From the NCBI GenBank assembly GCA_037201625.1, contig JBBCGR010000001.1:124001-188000 (forward strand): a stretch of DNA of 64,000 nucleotides. Direction: 5' to 3'. The notes under the pieces were generated by a model. That model was not told the DNA's origin and searched no databases. It saw nothing but the letters and a program-made list of their open reading frames with translations. Below are positions 25,892 to 36,600 of the stretch, piece after piece; the stretch's first letter is position 1, and each line of letters starts with the position of its first letter. The position numbers and the translations under genes are program-made. The DNA comes from JAMXLO01 sp037201625. GTDB lineage: Bacteria; Pseudomonadota; Alphaproteobacteria; Acetobacterales; Acetobacteraceae.

Positions 25892-27322
25892 CGAACCACT
25901 GTCCATGGGCCGCCGCCCGGCCCATGGGCGCGCCTGCTCGAACGCGGCGGCGGCGCGCAGCAGCGCCGTGTCCTCGCCGGGGCGCGCGACCAACTGGATC
26001 GCCAGCGGCATGCCCGCCGCGTCGAAGCCGCAGGGCAGGCTGACCGCCGGGTTGCCGGTCAGGTTGAACGGCATGGTGTAGGGGTACCAAGAGGCGCGGA
26101 TGTTCTCGACCAGTTGGTTGTCGATCTCGATGGGACCGAAGAAGTCCTGGTCGATCGGCACCGCGCTGCGCGACAGCGTCGGCATCGCCACGATGTCGCA
26201 GGTGTCGAACCATGACTGCACCTGCCGATACAGCCGCGTGCGCTGGAAGATCGCGTCGTACAGTTCGGCCGCGGAGTAGCTGGCCACGCGGTCCATCTGC
26301 CGCACGAAGGTCGGGCACATGATGGCGCGGTGCTGCTTCAGGTGGTGGCCGAACTGCGCCATGCGATAGGCGCCGTTGTTGACGAACCACACCGCCTCGG
26401 GGTTGTCGAACGGGGCGGTGAGTTCCGTCACCTCCGCGCCGAGTTCGCCGAATGCCGCCAGCGCGTCCTGGCAGGCCGCGAGCACCTCGGTCGCCACCGC
26501 GTCGTTGCCCAGCCGCGCGCGCCAGGCGATGCGCACCCCGCCCAGGTCGCCGGCCTGCGCCGCCGCGACGAAGTCGGCCTTGGGTCGGCCGACGGTCAGC
26601 GGATCGCGCAGTTCCGGGCCGGCCATCACGTCCAGCATCAGCGCGGTGTCCCGCACGGTGCGCGTCATCGGCGTCACGTAGGAGATGTTGCCGAACCCGT
26701 CCTGCGCGTATTCCTGCGGCACCACGCCGAGCCCCTGCTTGAAGCCGACGATACCGTTGCAGGCGGCGGGGATGCGCGTCGAGCCGCCACCGTCGGTGGC
26801 GACCGCGATCGGCACCAGGCCCGCCGCGACGGCCACCGCCGATCCTCCGCTGGAGCCGCCGGAACTGCGGTCGGCGCGCCAGGCGTTGCGCGTGCGGCCG
26901 AACAGCGGCGCCTGGGTCAGGCATTGCTGGCCGAATTCGGGCGTCGTCGTCTTGCCGACCACGATGGCGCCGGCCTGCTTCAGCCGCGCCACGGCGACCG
27001 TGTCCTCGGTGGGCACGTGGTCCTGGAAGATCAGCGATCCCCAGGTGGTGCGGATGCCGGCGGTCGGGATCAGGTCCTTCACCGCCACCGGCACGCCATG
27101 CAGCGGCCCCAGCCTCTCCCCGCGCATCACCGCCGCCTCGGCCTCGCGCGCCGCCGCCATCGCGGCATCGGCGGCGATGGTGATGAAGGCGTTCAGCACG
27201 GGCTGGCTGCGCTCGATGCGCTGCAGCGCCGCGCGCACCACCTCGACCGGGGAGACGGCGCGGGTGCGGATCTGCCCGGCCAGGTCGGCGGCGGAGGTGA
27301 AGTCGGGTTCGGACGCGGTCAT
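25886..27322 (-). CDS. Amidase signature enzyme
   Basis: The 478-residue protein is an amidase-signature hydrolase. It has the catalytic Lys in VAVKDLIPTAG, the cis-Ser/Ser nucleophile region DRSSGGSSGGSAVAVAAG and the DGGGSTRIPA loop. Such enzymes hydrolyse carboxamides or carbamates; the substrate is not defined. It starts at 27322 (MTASEPDF); a longer frame to 27505 overlaps the MFS gene and is unlikely. It is the last gene of a VOC-MFS-amidase run on the minus strand, with a convergent binding protein next door. This suggests, but does not prove, uptake and breakdown of one amide-type compound. Confidence 0.88.
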   Translation of the reverse strand: MTASEPDFTSAADLAGQIRTRAVSPVEVVRAALQRIERSQPVLNAFITIAADAAMAAAREAEAAVMRGERLGPLHGVPVAVKDLIPTAGIRTTWGSLIFQDHVPTEDTVAVARLKQAGAIVVGKTTTPEFGQQCLTQAPLFGRTRNAWRADRSSGGSSGGSAVAVAAGLVPIAVATDGGGSTRIPAACNGIVGFKQGLGVVPQEYAQDGFGNISYVTPMTRTVRDTALMLDVMAGPELRDPLTVGRPKADFVAAAQAGDLGGVRIAWRARLGNDAVATEVLAACQDALAAFGELGAEVTELTAPFDNPEAVWFVNNGAYRMAQFGHHLKQHRAIMCPTFVRQMDRVASYSAAELYDAIFQRTRLYRQVQSWFDTCDIVAMPTLSRSAVPIDQDFFGPIEIDNQLVENIRASWYPYTMPFNLTGNPAVSLPCGFDAAGMPLAIQLVARPGEDTALLRAAAAFEQARPWAGRRPMDSGSS

Positions 27323-27449
27323 GCGAAGGGTTCCACGGCGTTGGCGGGCGCGGGTGCGCCAGCGTCCCTGCCCGCCAGCTTGCCGCGCCGCCTGCCGCGT
27401 CACAAGGAACCGGGGTCCCAGCCAGCCGGAGCCCCCGACCGGCCGGCCG

Positions 27450-28754
27450 TCAGCCGATCCGCGCGGCGCGTCCGGCGACCAGCCGCACCTTGCGCGGCGC
27501 CGCAATCCACACCGCGGCCGCCGAGATCAGGCTGGCGAGCAGGGCGATCCAGAAGGCCGGCACATAGCTGCCGGTCGCGTCGTGCAGCGCGCCGGTCAGC
27601 CATGGGCCGGCCGCACCGCCGCCGATCGAGGCCAGCATGAGCGTGCCGAAGATCGAGCCGTAGTGGCGGCCCTGGAAGATCTCGGCCGGGATCGCGCCGA
27701 TCACCGAGGTGATGCCGTAGCCCAGCACGCCCTGTGCGCCGATCATCAGGTAAAGCAGCGGCAGCGTCGGCGCATCACGCAGCACGAGCAACAGCAGCAG
27801 GGTGGCGGTGAAGCCCAGACTGCCGACAACCCAGACGAACTCGCGGCCGATCCGGTCGGACAGGTGGCCGAGCGCGATCTGGCCGGGGATGCCGGCCAGG
27901 CTGACGCCGCCCAGCGCCCAGGCGGCGGTGGCCGGCGTGAAGCCGATCTCCACCAGGTATTTCGTCTGGTGGACCTGCACCGCGTACCAGGCGAACAGCG
28001 CGCAGAAGAACCCGGCGGCCAGCCACCAGAAGCGCGCCGTGCGCACCGCGCGCCGCAGCGTCCAGTCGATCGCCACCCAGGCCGGATCGACGATCGAGGC
28101 GGCGGCACGCGCGGTCGCCGCCTGCGGCACGCGCTCGCCGTCGGGGGCGAGGCCGAGATCCTCCGGCCGCCGCCGCACCAGCAGGTTGAGCGGCAGCAGC
28201 AGCGCCAGCACCACCACGCCGAGCGCGAAACAGGCGCTGCGCCACCCGGTGCGGAGGATCATCTCCTGCAGCCACGGCAGCAGCACGACGGAGCCGACGC
28301 CGACGCCGGAGAAGGCCACGCTCATGGCCAGGCCGCGGCGGCGCACGAACCAGTTGGGCAGGAACAGGCCCTGCCCGGTGTAGCCCAGGCAGACGCTGCC
28401 GGCGCCGACCAGCATGCCCAGGGTCGCGTAGAGCTGCCACGGCTGCTGCACCAGCGTCGCCAGCAGCAGGCCGGCGCCGACCAGCATCACGCCGAGTTCG
28501 TTCACCAGGACCGGGCCGCGCCGGTCCATCAGGCGTCCGAGCGTGGGGCTGAGGGCGGCGGAGACGATGAAGCCGAACGAGAACGCGCCGGCCGTGGCAC
28601 CGCGCTCCCAGCCGAACTCGTCCAGGATCGGCGGGAACAGCAGGGAGAACGCGGTGCGCGCGTTCACCGCCACACCCATGGTGACGAAGACGACGGCGAC
28701 GACGACCCAGCCGTAGAAGAACGGCAGGCGGCGGTAGAACCCTGGTCCCATCAT
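27450..28754 (-). CDS. Major facilitator superfamily transporter
   Basis: The 434-residue membrane protein has about 12 hydrophobic helices. It starts FFYGWVVVAVVFVTMGV, a beginning typical of MFS carriers related to the oxalate/formate and monocarboxylate groups, with GRLMDRRGP in loop 2-3 and RRPEDLGLAPDG in the central loop. Its start overlaps the VOC gene stop by 4 bp (ATGA), so the two are translationally coupled. The amidase gene follows after 127 bp. A second carrier of similar design is at 55021. Substrate unknown; an organic acid or amide is a guess from context. Confidence 0.88.
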   Translation of the reverse strand: MMGPGFYRRLPFFYGWVVVAVVFVTMGVAVNARTAFSLLFPPILDEFGWERGATAGAFSFGFIVSAALSPTLGRLMDRRGPVLVNELGVMLVGAGLLLATLVQQPWQLYATLGMLVGAGSVCLGYTGQGLFLPNWFVRRRGLAMSVAFSGVGVGSVVLLPWLQEMILRTGWRSACFALGVVVLALLLPLNLLVRRRPEDLGLAPDGERVPQAATARAAASIVDPAWVAIDWTLRRAVRTARFWWLAAGFFCALFAWYAVQVHQTKYLVEIGFTPATAAWALGGVSLAGIPGQIALGHLSDRIGREFVWVVGSLGFTATLLLLLVLRDAPTLPLLYLMIGAQGVLGYGITSVIGAIPAEIFQGRHYGSIFGTLMLASIGGGAAGPWLTGALHDATGSYVPAFWIALLASLISAAAVWIAAPRKVRLVAGRAARIG

Positions 28755-29179
28755 GCCTTCTTCTTGCGGGCCTCGCGTGCCTGGCGTTCGCCGTATCGCA
28801 TCCCCTCGAGCTTCAGCCCGTCGGGATCGAGGAAGAACACCGCGTAGTAGTCGTCATAGTATTCGCCGGCCGGGTCGACGATCGTGGCGCCCGTCTCCTG
28901 GAGGAATGCCTGCAGCGCGTCGACATCCTTGCGGCTGCGCAACTGGAAGGCGTAGTGGTGGAAGCCGATGTCGCCGTTGCGGTACGGACGGGTACGGCCT
29001 TCGGCATCCGCCGGATAGATCCAGAACCGCGTCTTGCCATTGGTCCAACCGATCGCCTCGGCATACTCGTCGGAGATCTCGAAGCCCAGGAAGGTGAACA
29101 GCCTGCCGTAGAACTCCTTCGATTTCGCGTAGTCGCTGACGCGGATCACCAGGTGGTCGATGCCGACGACACGAGCCAT
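28751..29179 (-). CDS. VOC family protein (glyoxalase/dioxygenase fold)
   Basis: The 142-residue protein has the paired beta-alpha-beta-beta-beta modules of the vicinal oxygen chelate fold. Likely metal ligands are His9 (GIDHLVIRV), His74 or His75 (IGFHHYAFQL) and Glu125 (DGLKLEGM). Members include glyoxalase I, extradiol dioxygenases and resistance proteins; the reaction here is unknown. It ends with a basic tail (REARKKKA). It is the first gene of the VOC-MFS-amidase run. Confidence 0.88.
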   Translation of the reverse strand: MARVVGIDHLVIRVSDYAKSKEFYGRLFTFLGFEISDEYAEAIGWTNGKTRFWIYPADAEGRTRPYRNGDIGFHHYAFQLRSRKDVDALQAFLQETGATIVDPAGEYYDDYYAVFFLDPDGLKLEGMRYGERQAREARKKKA

Positions 29180-29305
29180 GCTGCCCTCCAGATCCTCGAG
29201 CCTGTGGCCTCACCGCGGCACGCCATGCGCGCGCGGGACCGGCCGTGCCAGGCCGTTACACGGCCGCGATTGCCCATGATACGCTCGGCGCCATAGGTTG
29301 CCTGC

Positions 29306-30505
29306 ATGCTCCCGTCGCGCCAGTTCGCAGTCCGGCTCGGCGTCGTCTGCGCGCTGTCCGCGCTGGCGGCGGGTTCGGCGCTGTACCTGGCCGGCGCCAG
29401 GGTGGACGTCGCGGCCCTGCGCGAGCGGATCACCGCCGCGACCGCGCCCGTGCCGCCGCCGCCCGCCGCGCCGGTGCCGGTCTCCATCGCCACGTCGCGC
29501 ACCGAGCCGGTGAAGATCTACCTCACCGGCATCGGCACCGTGCAGGCCTACAACACCGTCGCGGTGAAGAGCCGCGTCGACGGCGAGATCATGCGGGTGC
29601 TGTTCCGCGAGGGCCAGGACGTGAAGCCGGGCGACGCCCTGGCGATCATCGACCCGCGGCCGTTCCAGGCGCAACTGGCGCAGCAGCGCGCCGCCCGCGC
29701 CAAGGCGGAGGCGCTGCTGCAAGGGGCGCTGGCGGACCTGCGCCGCTCCGAGGACCTGGTGCGGCGGGATTTCGCCTCGCGCCAGCAGGTCGACCAGCAG
29801 CGCGCGCTGGTCGACCAGTACCGCGCCCAGATCGACAGCGAGCAGGCGCAGATCGACTACGCCGAGACGCAGCTTGGCTACACCACCATCCGCTCGCCGA
29901 TCGAGGGCCGCGCCGGCATCCGCCAGATCGACCAGGGCAACTACGTGCAGGTCGCCGACCGCACGCCGCTGGTGGTGATCACGCAGTTGCAGCCGATCTC
30001 GGTCATCTTCACCCTCGCCGCGAGTTCCGTCGCGCAGGGCAGGCTGACGCTGGGCCAGGCCAGCAGCCCGGTCATCGCGCTGGCCGCCGATGACACGACG
30101 CGGCTGGATGAGGGCACGATCGACCTGGTCGACAACCAGGTGGACCAGTCCACCGGCACGATCAAGCTGAAGGCGAGCTTCGCCAACAAGGACATGCGCC
30201 TCTGGCCGGGCAATTTCGTCAACGGCCGCATCGTGGTCGATGAGCGCAAGGCGGCCGTGACGGTACCGGCCGCGGCACTGCGCCACGGGCCGCGCGGCGA
30301 CTTCGTCTGGATCGTCACGCCCGAACACAAGGCCGAACTCCGCACCGTGACCGCCGGCCAGGCGACCGACGGGCGGGTGCTGATCGAGCGCGGGCTGAAG
30401 GCCGGCGAGCAGGTGGTGACCGACGGGCATTTCCGGCTGGAGGCCGGCGTCACCGTGGAGATCGTCAACCGACCGCAGGACGCGCCGCGCCCGCGCAGCG
30501 GCTGA
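29306..30505 (+). CDS. RND efflux periplasmic adaptor (MdtA-like)
   Basis: The 399-residue membrane fusion protein has an N-terminal anchor (about 8-30), a lipoyl half (VAVKSRVDGEIMRVLFREGQDVKPGD), a helical hairpin rich in Gln/Ala/Arg (about 125-180), the second lipoyl half (TTIRSPIEGRAGIRQIDQGNYV) and beta-barrel/membrane-proximal domains. It links the inner-membrane RND pump to an outer-membrane channel. A 3-base gap separates it from the first permease gene. The MdtABC-type order (adaptor plus two pumps) supports the assignment. No outer-membrane factor or local regulator gene is present. Confidence 0.92.
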   Translation: MLPSRQFAVRLGVVCALSALAAGSALYLAGARVDVAALRERITAATAPVPPPPAAPVPVSIATSRTEPVKIYLTGIGTVQAYNTVAVKSRVDGEIMRVLFREGQDVKPGDALAIIDPRPFQAQLAQQRAARAKAEALLQGALADLRRSEDLVRRDFASRQQVDQQRALVDQYRAQIDSEQAQIDYAETQLGYTTIRSPIEGRAGIRQIDQGNYVQVADRTPLVVITQLQPISVIFTLAASSVAQGRLTLGQASSPVIALAADDTTRLDEGTIDLVDNQVDQSTGTIKLKASFANKDMRLWPGNFVNGRIVVDERKAAVTVPAAALRHGPRGDFVWIVTPEHKAELRTVTAGQATDGRVLIERGLKAGEQVVTDGHFRLEAGVTVEIVNRPQDAPRPRSG

Positions 30506-30508
30506 GCG

Positions 30509-33500
30509 GTGTCGGCGCCCTTCATCCTGCGGCCGGTCGCGACCACGCTGCTCACCATCGCCCTCGTGATGCTGGGCATCATCGGCTACCGGATGCTGCC
30601 GGTGGCCGCCCTGCCCGACGTCGATTTCCCGACGATCCAGGTGGTGACGGCATTTCCCGGCGCCTCGCCCGACGTGGTGGAGACCTCGATCACCACGCCG
30701 CTCGAGCGCCAGTTCGGCAAGATCTCCGGCCTGGCCAACATGAGTTCGATCAGCGCCTATGGCACCAGCCAGGTCACGCTCACCTTCGACCTCGCGCGCG
30801 GCATCGATGCGGCGGCGCAGGACGTGCAGGCGGCGATCGACGCATCGGCGGGCTGGGTGCCCATCGCGTTGCTGCCCGGGCCGCCGGTGTACCACCAAGT
30901 CAACCCGGCCGATGTCCCCGTGCTGATCCTGGCGCTCACCTCCGACACGCTGAAGCTGCACGAGGTGAACGACTACGCCGCCACCACGATCGTCCAGAAG
31001 CTCTCGCAGGTCAGCGGCGTCGGCGCCGTCACGGTGCAGGGCGGGCAGACCCGCGCGGTGCGGCTGCAGGTGGACATCGCCAGGCTCGCCGGTCTCGGCC
31101 TGTCGCTCGAGGACGTGCGCCGCGCGGTGGCGGCGAGCACGGTCGACAACCCGAAGGGCCAACTGGACGGCGTGCACCAGGCGTTCCAGATCGGCGCCAA
31201 CGACCAGATGTTCACGGCCGAGACCTATGATGCGGCAGTGATCGCCTATCGCAACGGCGCGCCGGTGCTGCTGCGCGACATCGGCCGCGCGGTCGACGGC
31301 GTGGAGAATGCCGAACTCGCCGCCTGGTTCAACGGCACGCCGGCGGTGATCCTGGACATCCAGCGCCAGCCAGGCGCCAACACGATCGAGGTGGTGGAGG
31401 CGGTGCGCGCGCTGCTGCCGAAGCTGACGGCCAGCCTGCCGCCGGCGCTGAAGGTCTCGGTGGTCGCCGACCGCACCACGACGATCCGCGCCGCCATCGC
31501 CGATGTGCAGTTCACCCTGCTGCTGACCATCGCGCTGGTGGTGATGGTGATCTTCGTGTTCCTGCGCAGGCTGTGGGCGACGCTGATCCCGTCCGTCGCC
31601 CTGCCGGTGTCGCTGGTCGCGACGTTCGGCGGCATGGCCATGCTGGGCTACAGCCTGGACAACCTGTCGCTGATGGCGCTGACCATCGCCGCCGGCTTCG
31701 TGGTCGACGATGCGATCGTGATGATCGAGAACATCGCCCGCCACGTGGAGGCCGGCGAGACGCCGCTCGTCGCCGCACTCAAAGGCTCGCGCCAGATCGG
31801 CTTCACCGTCATCTCGCTCACCGTGTCGCTGATCGCGGTGTTCATCCCGCTGCTGCTGATGGGCGGCGTGGTCGGCCGGCTGTTCCGCGAGTTCGCCGTC
31901 ACGCTGTCGCTCGCGGTGGTCATCTCGGGCGTCGTGTCGCTGACGCTCACGCCGATGATGTGCGCGCAGTTCCTGCGTCCCCATGCGGCCGAGCACCGGC
32001 CCAACGCGCTGTTCCGCTGGAGCGAGCGCGTGTTCGACGCGACCTGCGAGGCGTATATGCGCTCGCTCGGCTGGGTGCTGCGCCATCGCGGCGCGACGCT
32101 CGTCTGCACCCTGCTGACGCTGATCGCCACAATCTGGCTCTACATCGTCATCCCCAAGGGCTTCCTGCCACGACAGGATACCGGGCTGCTGGTCGGGGTG
32201 ACCGAGGCGGCACAGGACATCTCCTTCGCCGGCATGGCGGAGCGCCAGCGCGCCGTGGCCGAGATCGTGGCGCGCGATCCCGCGGTGCGCGCGGTGGACA
32301 GCTTCGTCGGCGCCGGCACGGTGAACCCGACGCTGAACCGCGGTCGGCTCACCATCGACATCGGCCCGCCGGAGAGCCGCAGCCTGCCGGTCGATGCCGT
32401 CATGCGGCGGTTGCGCGCGGCCGTCGCCGGCGTCCCCGGCATGACGCTGCACCTGCAGCCGGTGCAGGACGTGACCATCGAGACGCAGGCCTCGCCGACG
32501 CAGTACCAGTACGTGCTGCAGGACCTCGATCCGATCGAACTGCGCACCTGGGCTCGCCGGCTGCTGGAGGCGCTGCGGCAGGACCCGAACTTCGCCGATG
32601 TCGCCAGCGACCAGCAGGACGAAGGGCTGCAGATGGCGATCCATGTCGATCGTGCCGCGGCCGCGCGCTACGGCGTCACCATGAGCGTGATCGACAACAC
32701 GCTGTACGACGCGTTCGGCCAGCGGCAGATCGCCATGGTGTTCTCCCCGCTCACGCAGTACCACGTCGTGCTCGAGGCATCGCCGTCGTTCCGCACCGAT
32801 GCCTCGGTGCTCGACCGCATCTATGTCACGGCAACGAACTCGCAGGCCGCCGGCAGCGACGACACCGCGAGCGGCATCGGCGCCGGCTTCCACGCCGCCT
32901 CGCCGCCGATCCCGCTCTCGACCTTCGCACGCGTCGAACGCCGATTGGCACCGCTGGTGATCACCCACCAGGGCCTGTTCCCGTCCGCCACCCTGTCGTT
33001 CAACCTGCCGCCCGGCGTGTCGCTGGGCCACGCGGTCGACGCACTGCACCGTGTGGAGCGCCGCATCGGGCTGCCCGACGCGATCACCACCGGCCTCGCC
33101 GGATCGGCCGCCGAGTTCGCCGCCTCGCTGGCCAGCGAGAAGCTGCTGATCCTGGCGGCGATCGTCACCGTCTACATCGTGCTGGGCGTGCTCTACGAGA
33201 GCTTCATCCACCCCATCACCATCCTCTCCACCCTCCCCTCGGCCGGCGTCGGCGCGCTGCTCGCGCTGATGCTGTGCGGCGAGGACCTGAACCTGATCTC
33301 ATTGATCGGCATCATCCTGCTGATCGGCATCGTGAAGAAGAACGCCATCATGATGGTGGACTTCGCACTCGACGCGGAACGCAACGAGGGCCGTACCCCC
33401 GAGCAATCGATCCGCCAGGCCTGCCGGCTGCGCTACCGGCCGATCATGATGACCACGATGGCCGCCCTGCTCGGTGCCCTGCCGCTCGCGCTGGGCTCCG

Positions 33501-33652
33501 GCACCGGATCGGAACTGCGCCGCCCGCTCGGCATCGCCATCGTCGGCGGGCTGCTGCTGAGCCAGTTCCTGACGCTCTACACCACGCCGGTGATCTATCT
33601 CGCGTTCGCCCGCCTGGTCGCGCGGCTGCGGCGTGCACCGATGACGGCATGA
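30509..33652 (+). CDS. RND efflux permease 1 (MdtB-like)
   Basis: The 1047-residue inner-membrane pump starts at GTG 30509 (SAPFILRPVATTLLTIALVMLGI). It has the expected 12 helices and two large periplasmic loops, with the proton-relay acidic pair in GFVVDDAIVMIENIARH of helix 4. The first periplasmic domain begins FPTIQVVTAFPGASPDVVE. It is probably part of a heteromultimer with the next gene, as MdtB and MdtC are, driving export of drugs, bile-salt-like compounds or metals by proton antiport. It overlaps the second permease by ATGA. Confidence 0.94.
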   Translation: MSAPFILRPVATTLLTIALVMLGIIGYRMLPVAALPDVDFPTIQVVTAFPGASPDVVETSITTPLERQFGKISGLANMSSISAYGTSQVTLTFDLARGIDAAAQDVQAAIDASAGWVPIALLPGPPVYHQVNPADVPVLILALTSDTLKLHEVNDYAATTIVQKLSQVSGVGAVTVQGGQTRAVRLQVDIARLAGLGLSLEDVRRAVAASTVDNPKGQLDGVHQAFQIGANDQMFTAETYDAAVIAYRNGAPVLLRDIGRAVDGVENAELAAWFNGTPAVILDIQRQPGANTIEVVEAVRALLPKLTASLPPALKVSVVADRTTTIRAAIADVQFTLLLTIALVVMVIFVFLRRLWATLIPSVALPVSLVATFGGMAMLGYSLDNLSLMALTIAAGFVVDDAIVMIENIARHVEAGETPLVAALKGSRQIGFTVISLTVSLIAVFIPLLLMGGVVGRLFREFAVTLSLAVVISGVVSLTLTPMMCAQFLRPHAAEHRPNALFRWSERVFDATCEAYMRSLGWVLRHRGATLVCTLLTLIATIWLYIVIPKGFLPRQDTGLLVGVTEAAQDISFAGMAERQRAVAEIVARDPAVRAVDSFVGAGTVNPTLNRGRLTIDIGPPESRSLPVDAVMRRLRAAVAGVPGMTLHLQPVQDVTIETQASPTQYQYVLQDLDPIELRTWARRLLEALRQDPNFADVASDQQDEGLQMAIHVDRAAAARYGVTMSVIDNTLYDAFGQRQIAMVFSPLTQYHVVLEASPSFRTDASVLDRIYVTATNSQAAGSDDTASGIGAGFHAASPPIPLSTFARVERRLAPLVITHQGLFPSATLSFNLPPGVSLGHAVDALHRVERRIGLPDAITTGLAGSAAEFAASLASEKLLILAAIVTVYIVLGVLYESFIHPITILSTLPSAGVGALLALMLCGEDLNLISLIGIILLIGIVKKNAIMMVDFALDAERNEGRTPEQSIRQACRLRYRPIMMTTMAALLGALPLALGSGTGSELRRPLGIAIVGGLLLSQFLTLYTTPVIYLAFARLVARLRRAPMTA

Positions 33653-36600
33653 ACGTCTCGGCGCCCTGGATCCGCCGCCCGGTCGCCACCACGCTGATCG
33701 CGGTCGGCATCCTGCTGCTCGGCGTCATCGCCTATGCGCGCCTGCCGATCGCCGCCCTGCCGTCGGTCGACCGGCCGACCATCGCGCTGTGGGCCGGGCT
33801 GCCGGGCGCCAGCGCCGACACGATCGCGGCCGCATTGGCGCAGCCGCTGGAGCGGCAGATCGGCGCCATCCCGGGCGTCGTGGAAATGCGCTCGTTCAGC
33901 GCCACCGGCGGCGTGCAACTCGTGGTGCAGTTCCAGTTGGACAAGGATGCGGACGCCGCCGCGGCAGCCGTGCAGGCGGCGATCAACGCGGCCGGACCCA
34001 GCCTGCCGCGCGACCTGCCGCAGCCGCCCGGCTACTGGAAGACCAACCCGGCCGGCTGGTCGGTGATCACGCTGGCGCTGACCTCGGATGTGCTGGAATC
34101 GACCGCCATCTACGAATACGCCGATTCGGTCGTCGCCGAGCAGATCGCCCAGGTACCCGGCATCTCCCAGGTATCGGTGAGCGGGGCGGAACGCGCGGCC
34201 GTGCGCATCCGTGCCGATCCCGGGCGCATCGCCGCCATGGGGATCTCGCTCGAACAGATCCGCACCGCGGTGCGCACCTCCACCGTGAACCTGCCGAAGG
34301 GCCGGCTCAACCTCGATGGCCGCACCTGGACGATCGCCGCCAACGACCAGTTGTACAAGGCGCGCGACTACCGCGACGTGGTGGTGGCGTGGCGCAACGG
34401 CGCCGCGGTCCGGCTGAGCGATATCGCCGATGTCTCCGACAGCGTGGTGAATGCGCGGCTGGCCGGCTGGTACAACGACCGGCCGGCCGTCATCATCCGC
34501 GCCTTCAAGCAGCCGGAGGCGAACATCGTCGCCACCGTCGATGCGGTGATGGAATTGCTGCCGCGCCTGCAGCACTGGATGCCGCCGGCGATCAAGGTGA
34601 ACGTGGTGTTCGACCGCAGCCGGCTGATCCGCGCGGCGATCGCCGAGGTGCAGGTGACCATCCTGATCGCGATCGGGCTGGTGGTGCTGGTGGTCGCGCT
34701 GTTCCTGCGCCGGGTCAGCGCCACGGTGATCCCGGCGCTCGCGATCCCGGTGGCGCTCGCCGCCACGCTGATCGGCATGGACCTGCTGGGCTACAGCCTC
34801 GACAACCTCACGCTGATGGGGATCACCATCGCGATCGGCTTCGTGGTCGACGATGCGGTGATCATGATCGAGAACATCATGCGCCGGATGGAGGCCGGCG
34901 CCGGGCCGGTGGCGGCGGCGCTGGAGGGCGCGCGGCAGATCGGCTTCACGGTGCTGTCGATCACCGCGGCGCTGGTGGCGGCGCTGATCCCCGTGCTGTT
35001 CATGCCCGATATCGCCGGCCGCTATTTCCGCGAACTGGGCTTCACGCTGGTGCTGGCGATCGTCGCATCGGCGGTGGTGTCGCTGACCCTGACACCGATG
35101 CTGTGCAGCCGCTTCCTGCCGGCCGCGGCGCCACGCCTGCGGCGCGATCCATCGGCACTGCGGCTCTATCTGCGCAGCCTGCGCTGGGTGCTGCGCCACC
35201 GCGCGCTGACCGTCGCGGCGGCGCTCGCCGTGACGGCGGGCAGCGCGTTCCTTTACCTCGACATGCCGAAGGGCTTCATGCCGACGCAGGACACCGGCGT
35301 GATCTGGGGGCGCACCGTCACCGCCGCGAACGTCTCCTTCACCGCGATGACCGCCATGCAGCGCGCGGTGGGGCGCGTCATCCTGGACGATCCCGCGGTC
35401 GAAGGGCTGAACTCCTATGTCGGCACCGACAACGGCTCGGTGCTGAGCAGCGGCGAGATGCTGGTGGCGCTGAAGCCGCCCGCGGTGCGGCGGATGCCGG
35501 TGCAGCAGGTGATCGAGCGGCTGCGCGACCGCCTGGCGACGGTGGAGGGCATCCGCACCTTCCTGGCGCCCGCGCAGGACCTGCAGATCGGCGTGCAGAA
35601 CAGCGCGTCGCGCTACCAGTACACGATGACCGCCAGCGATCCCGGCGTGCTGGCCGAGTGGGCGGAGCGGATGCGCCGCGCCATGGCGGAGATGAAGGGC
35701 ATCTTCGACGACGTCATCAACAGCAACGAGGTCTCGGGGCTGCAGGCGCGGCTCGAGATCGACCGGGCGCGCGCGGCCGCGATGGGCGTGACGCCGCTCG
35801 CGATCGACAACACGCTGTACGACGCGTTCGGCCAGCGGCAGATCCGCACGGTCTACCTGCCCGGCAACTATGCCCGCGTGGTGCTGGAGGCTGGGCCCGC
35901 GCGGCAGGCGGACACCGGCTCGCTGGACCGGATCTTCGTGCCCGGCATCGGCAACGCGCAGGTGCCGCTGGCGGCGGTCACCCGCCTCGGGCGCGGCCAC
36001 GGCACGATGTGGATGATCCACAGCGGCCAGTTCCCGGCGGTGACGATCTCCTTCGACGTGGTGCGCGGCGTGTCGCTCGGCCAGGCGATCGCCGCGGTGC
36101 GCGGGATCGAGCGCGCCGTGCATCTGCCCGACGACATCCATGCCGAGTTCCGCGGCGAGGCGGGCGAGGCGACGAAGGCCGGCAGGCAGCAACTCTGGCT
36201 GTTCCTGGCGGCGGTGTTCACCGTCTACATCGTGCTGGGCGTGTTGTACGAGTCCTTCGCGCATCCGTTCACCATCCTGACCACGCTGCCGCCGGCGATC
36301 TTCGGCGCGCTGCTGGCGCTGCGCATCGCCGGCATCGAGTTCACGCTGATCACCACGATCGCCTGCATCCTGCTGGTCGGCATGGTGATGAAGAATGCCA
36401 TCATGCTGGTGGATTTCGCCTTGCAGGCGGAGCGCCGGGACGGGCTCGCGCCGCTCGACGCGATCCTGCTGGCGGCGCGGCGGCGGGTGCGGCCGATCGT
36501 GATGACCACGCTGGTGGCGGTGCTGAGCGCCGTGCCGCTGGCGCTCGGCACCGGCCCCGGATTCGAGCTGCGCCAGCCGCTGGGCGTGTCGGTGGTCGGT

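Noticed and set aside
31573..33648. Long upstream extension of the second RND permease
   Set aside because: The extension lies inside the first permease gene in another frame, while ATG 33649 gives the normal family N-terminus and an ATGA overlap.
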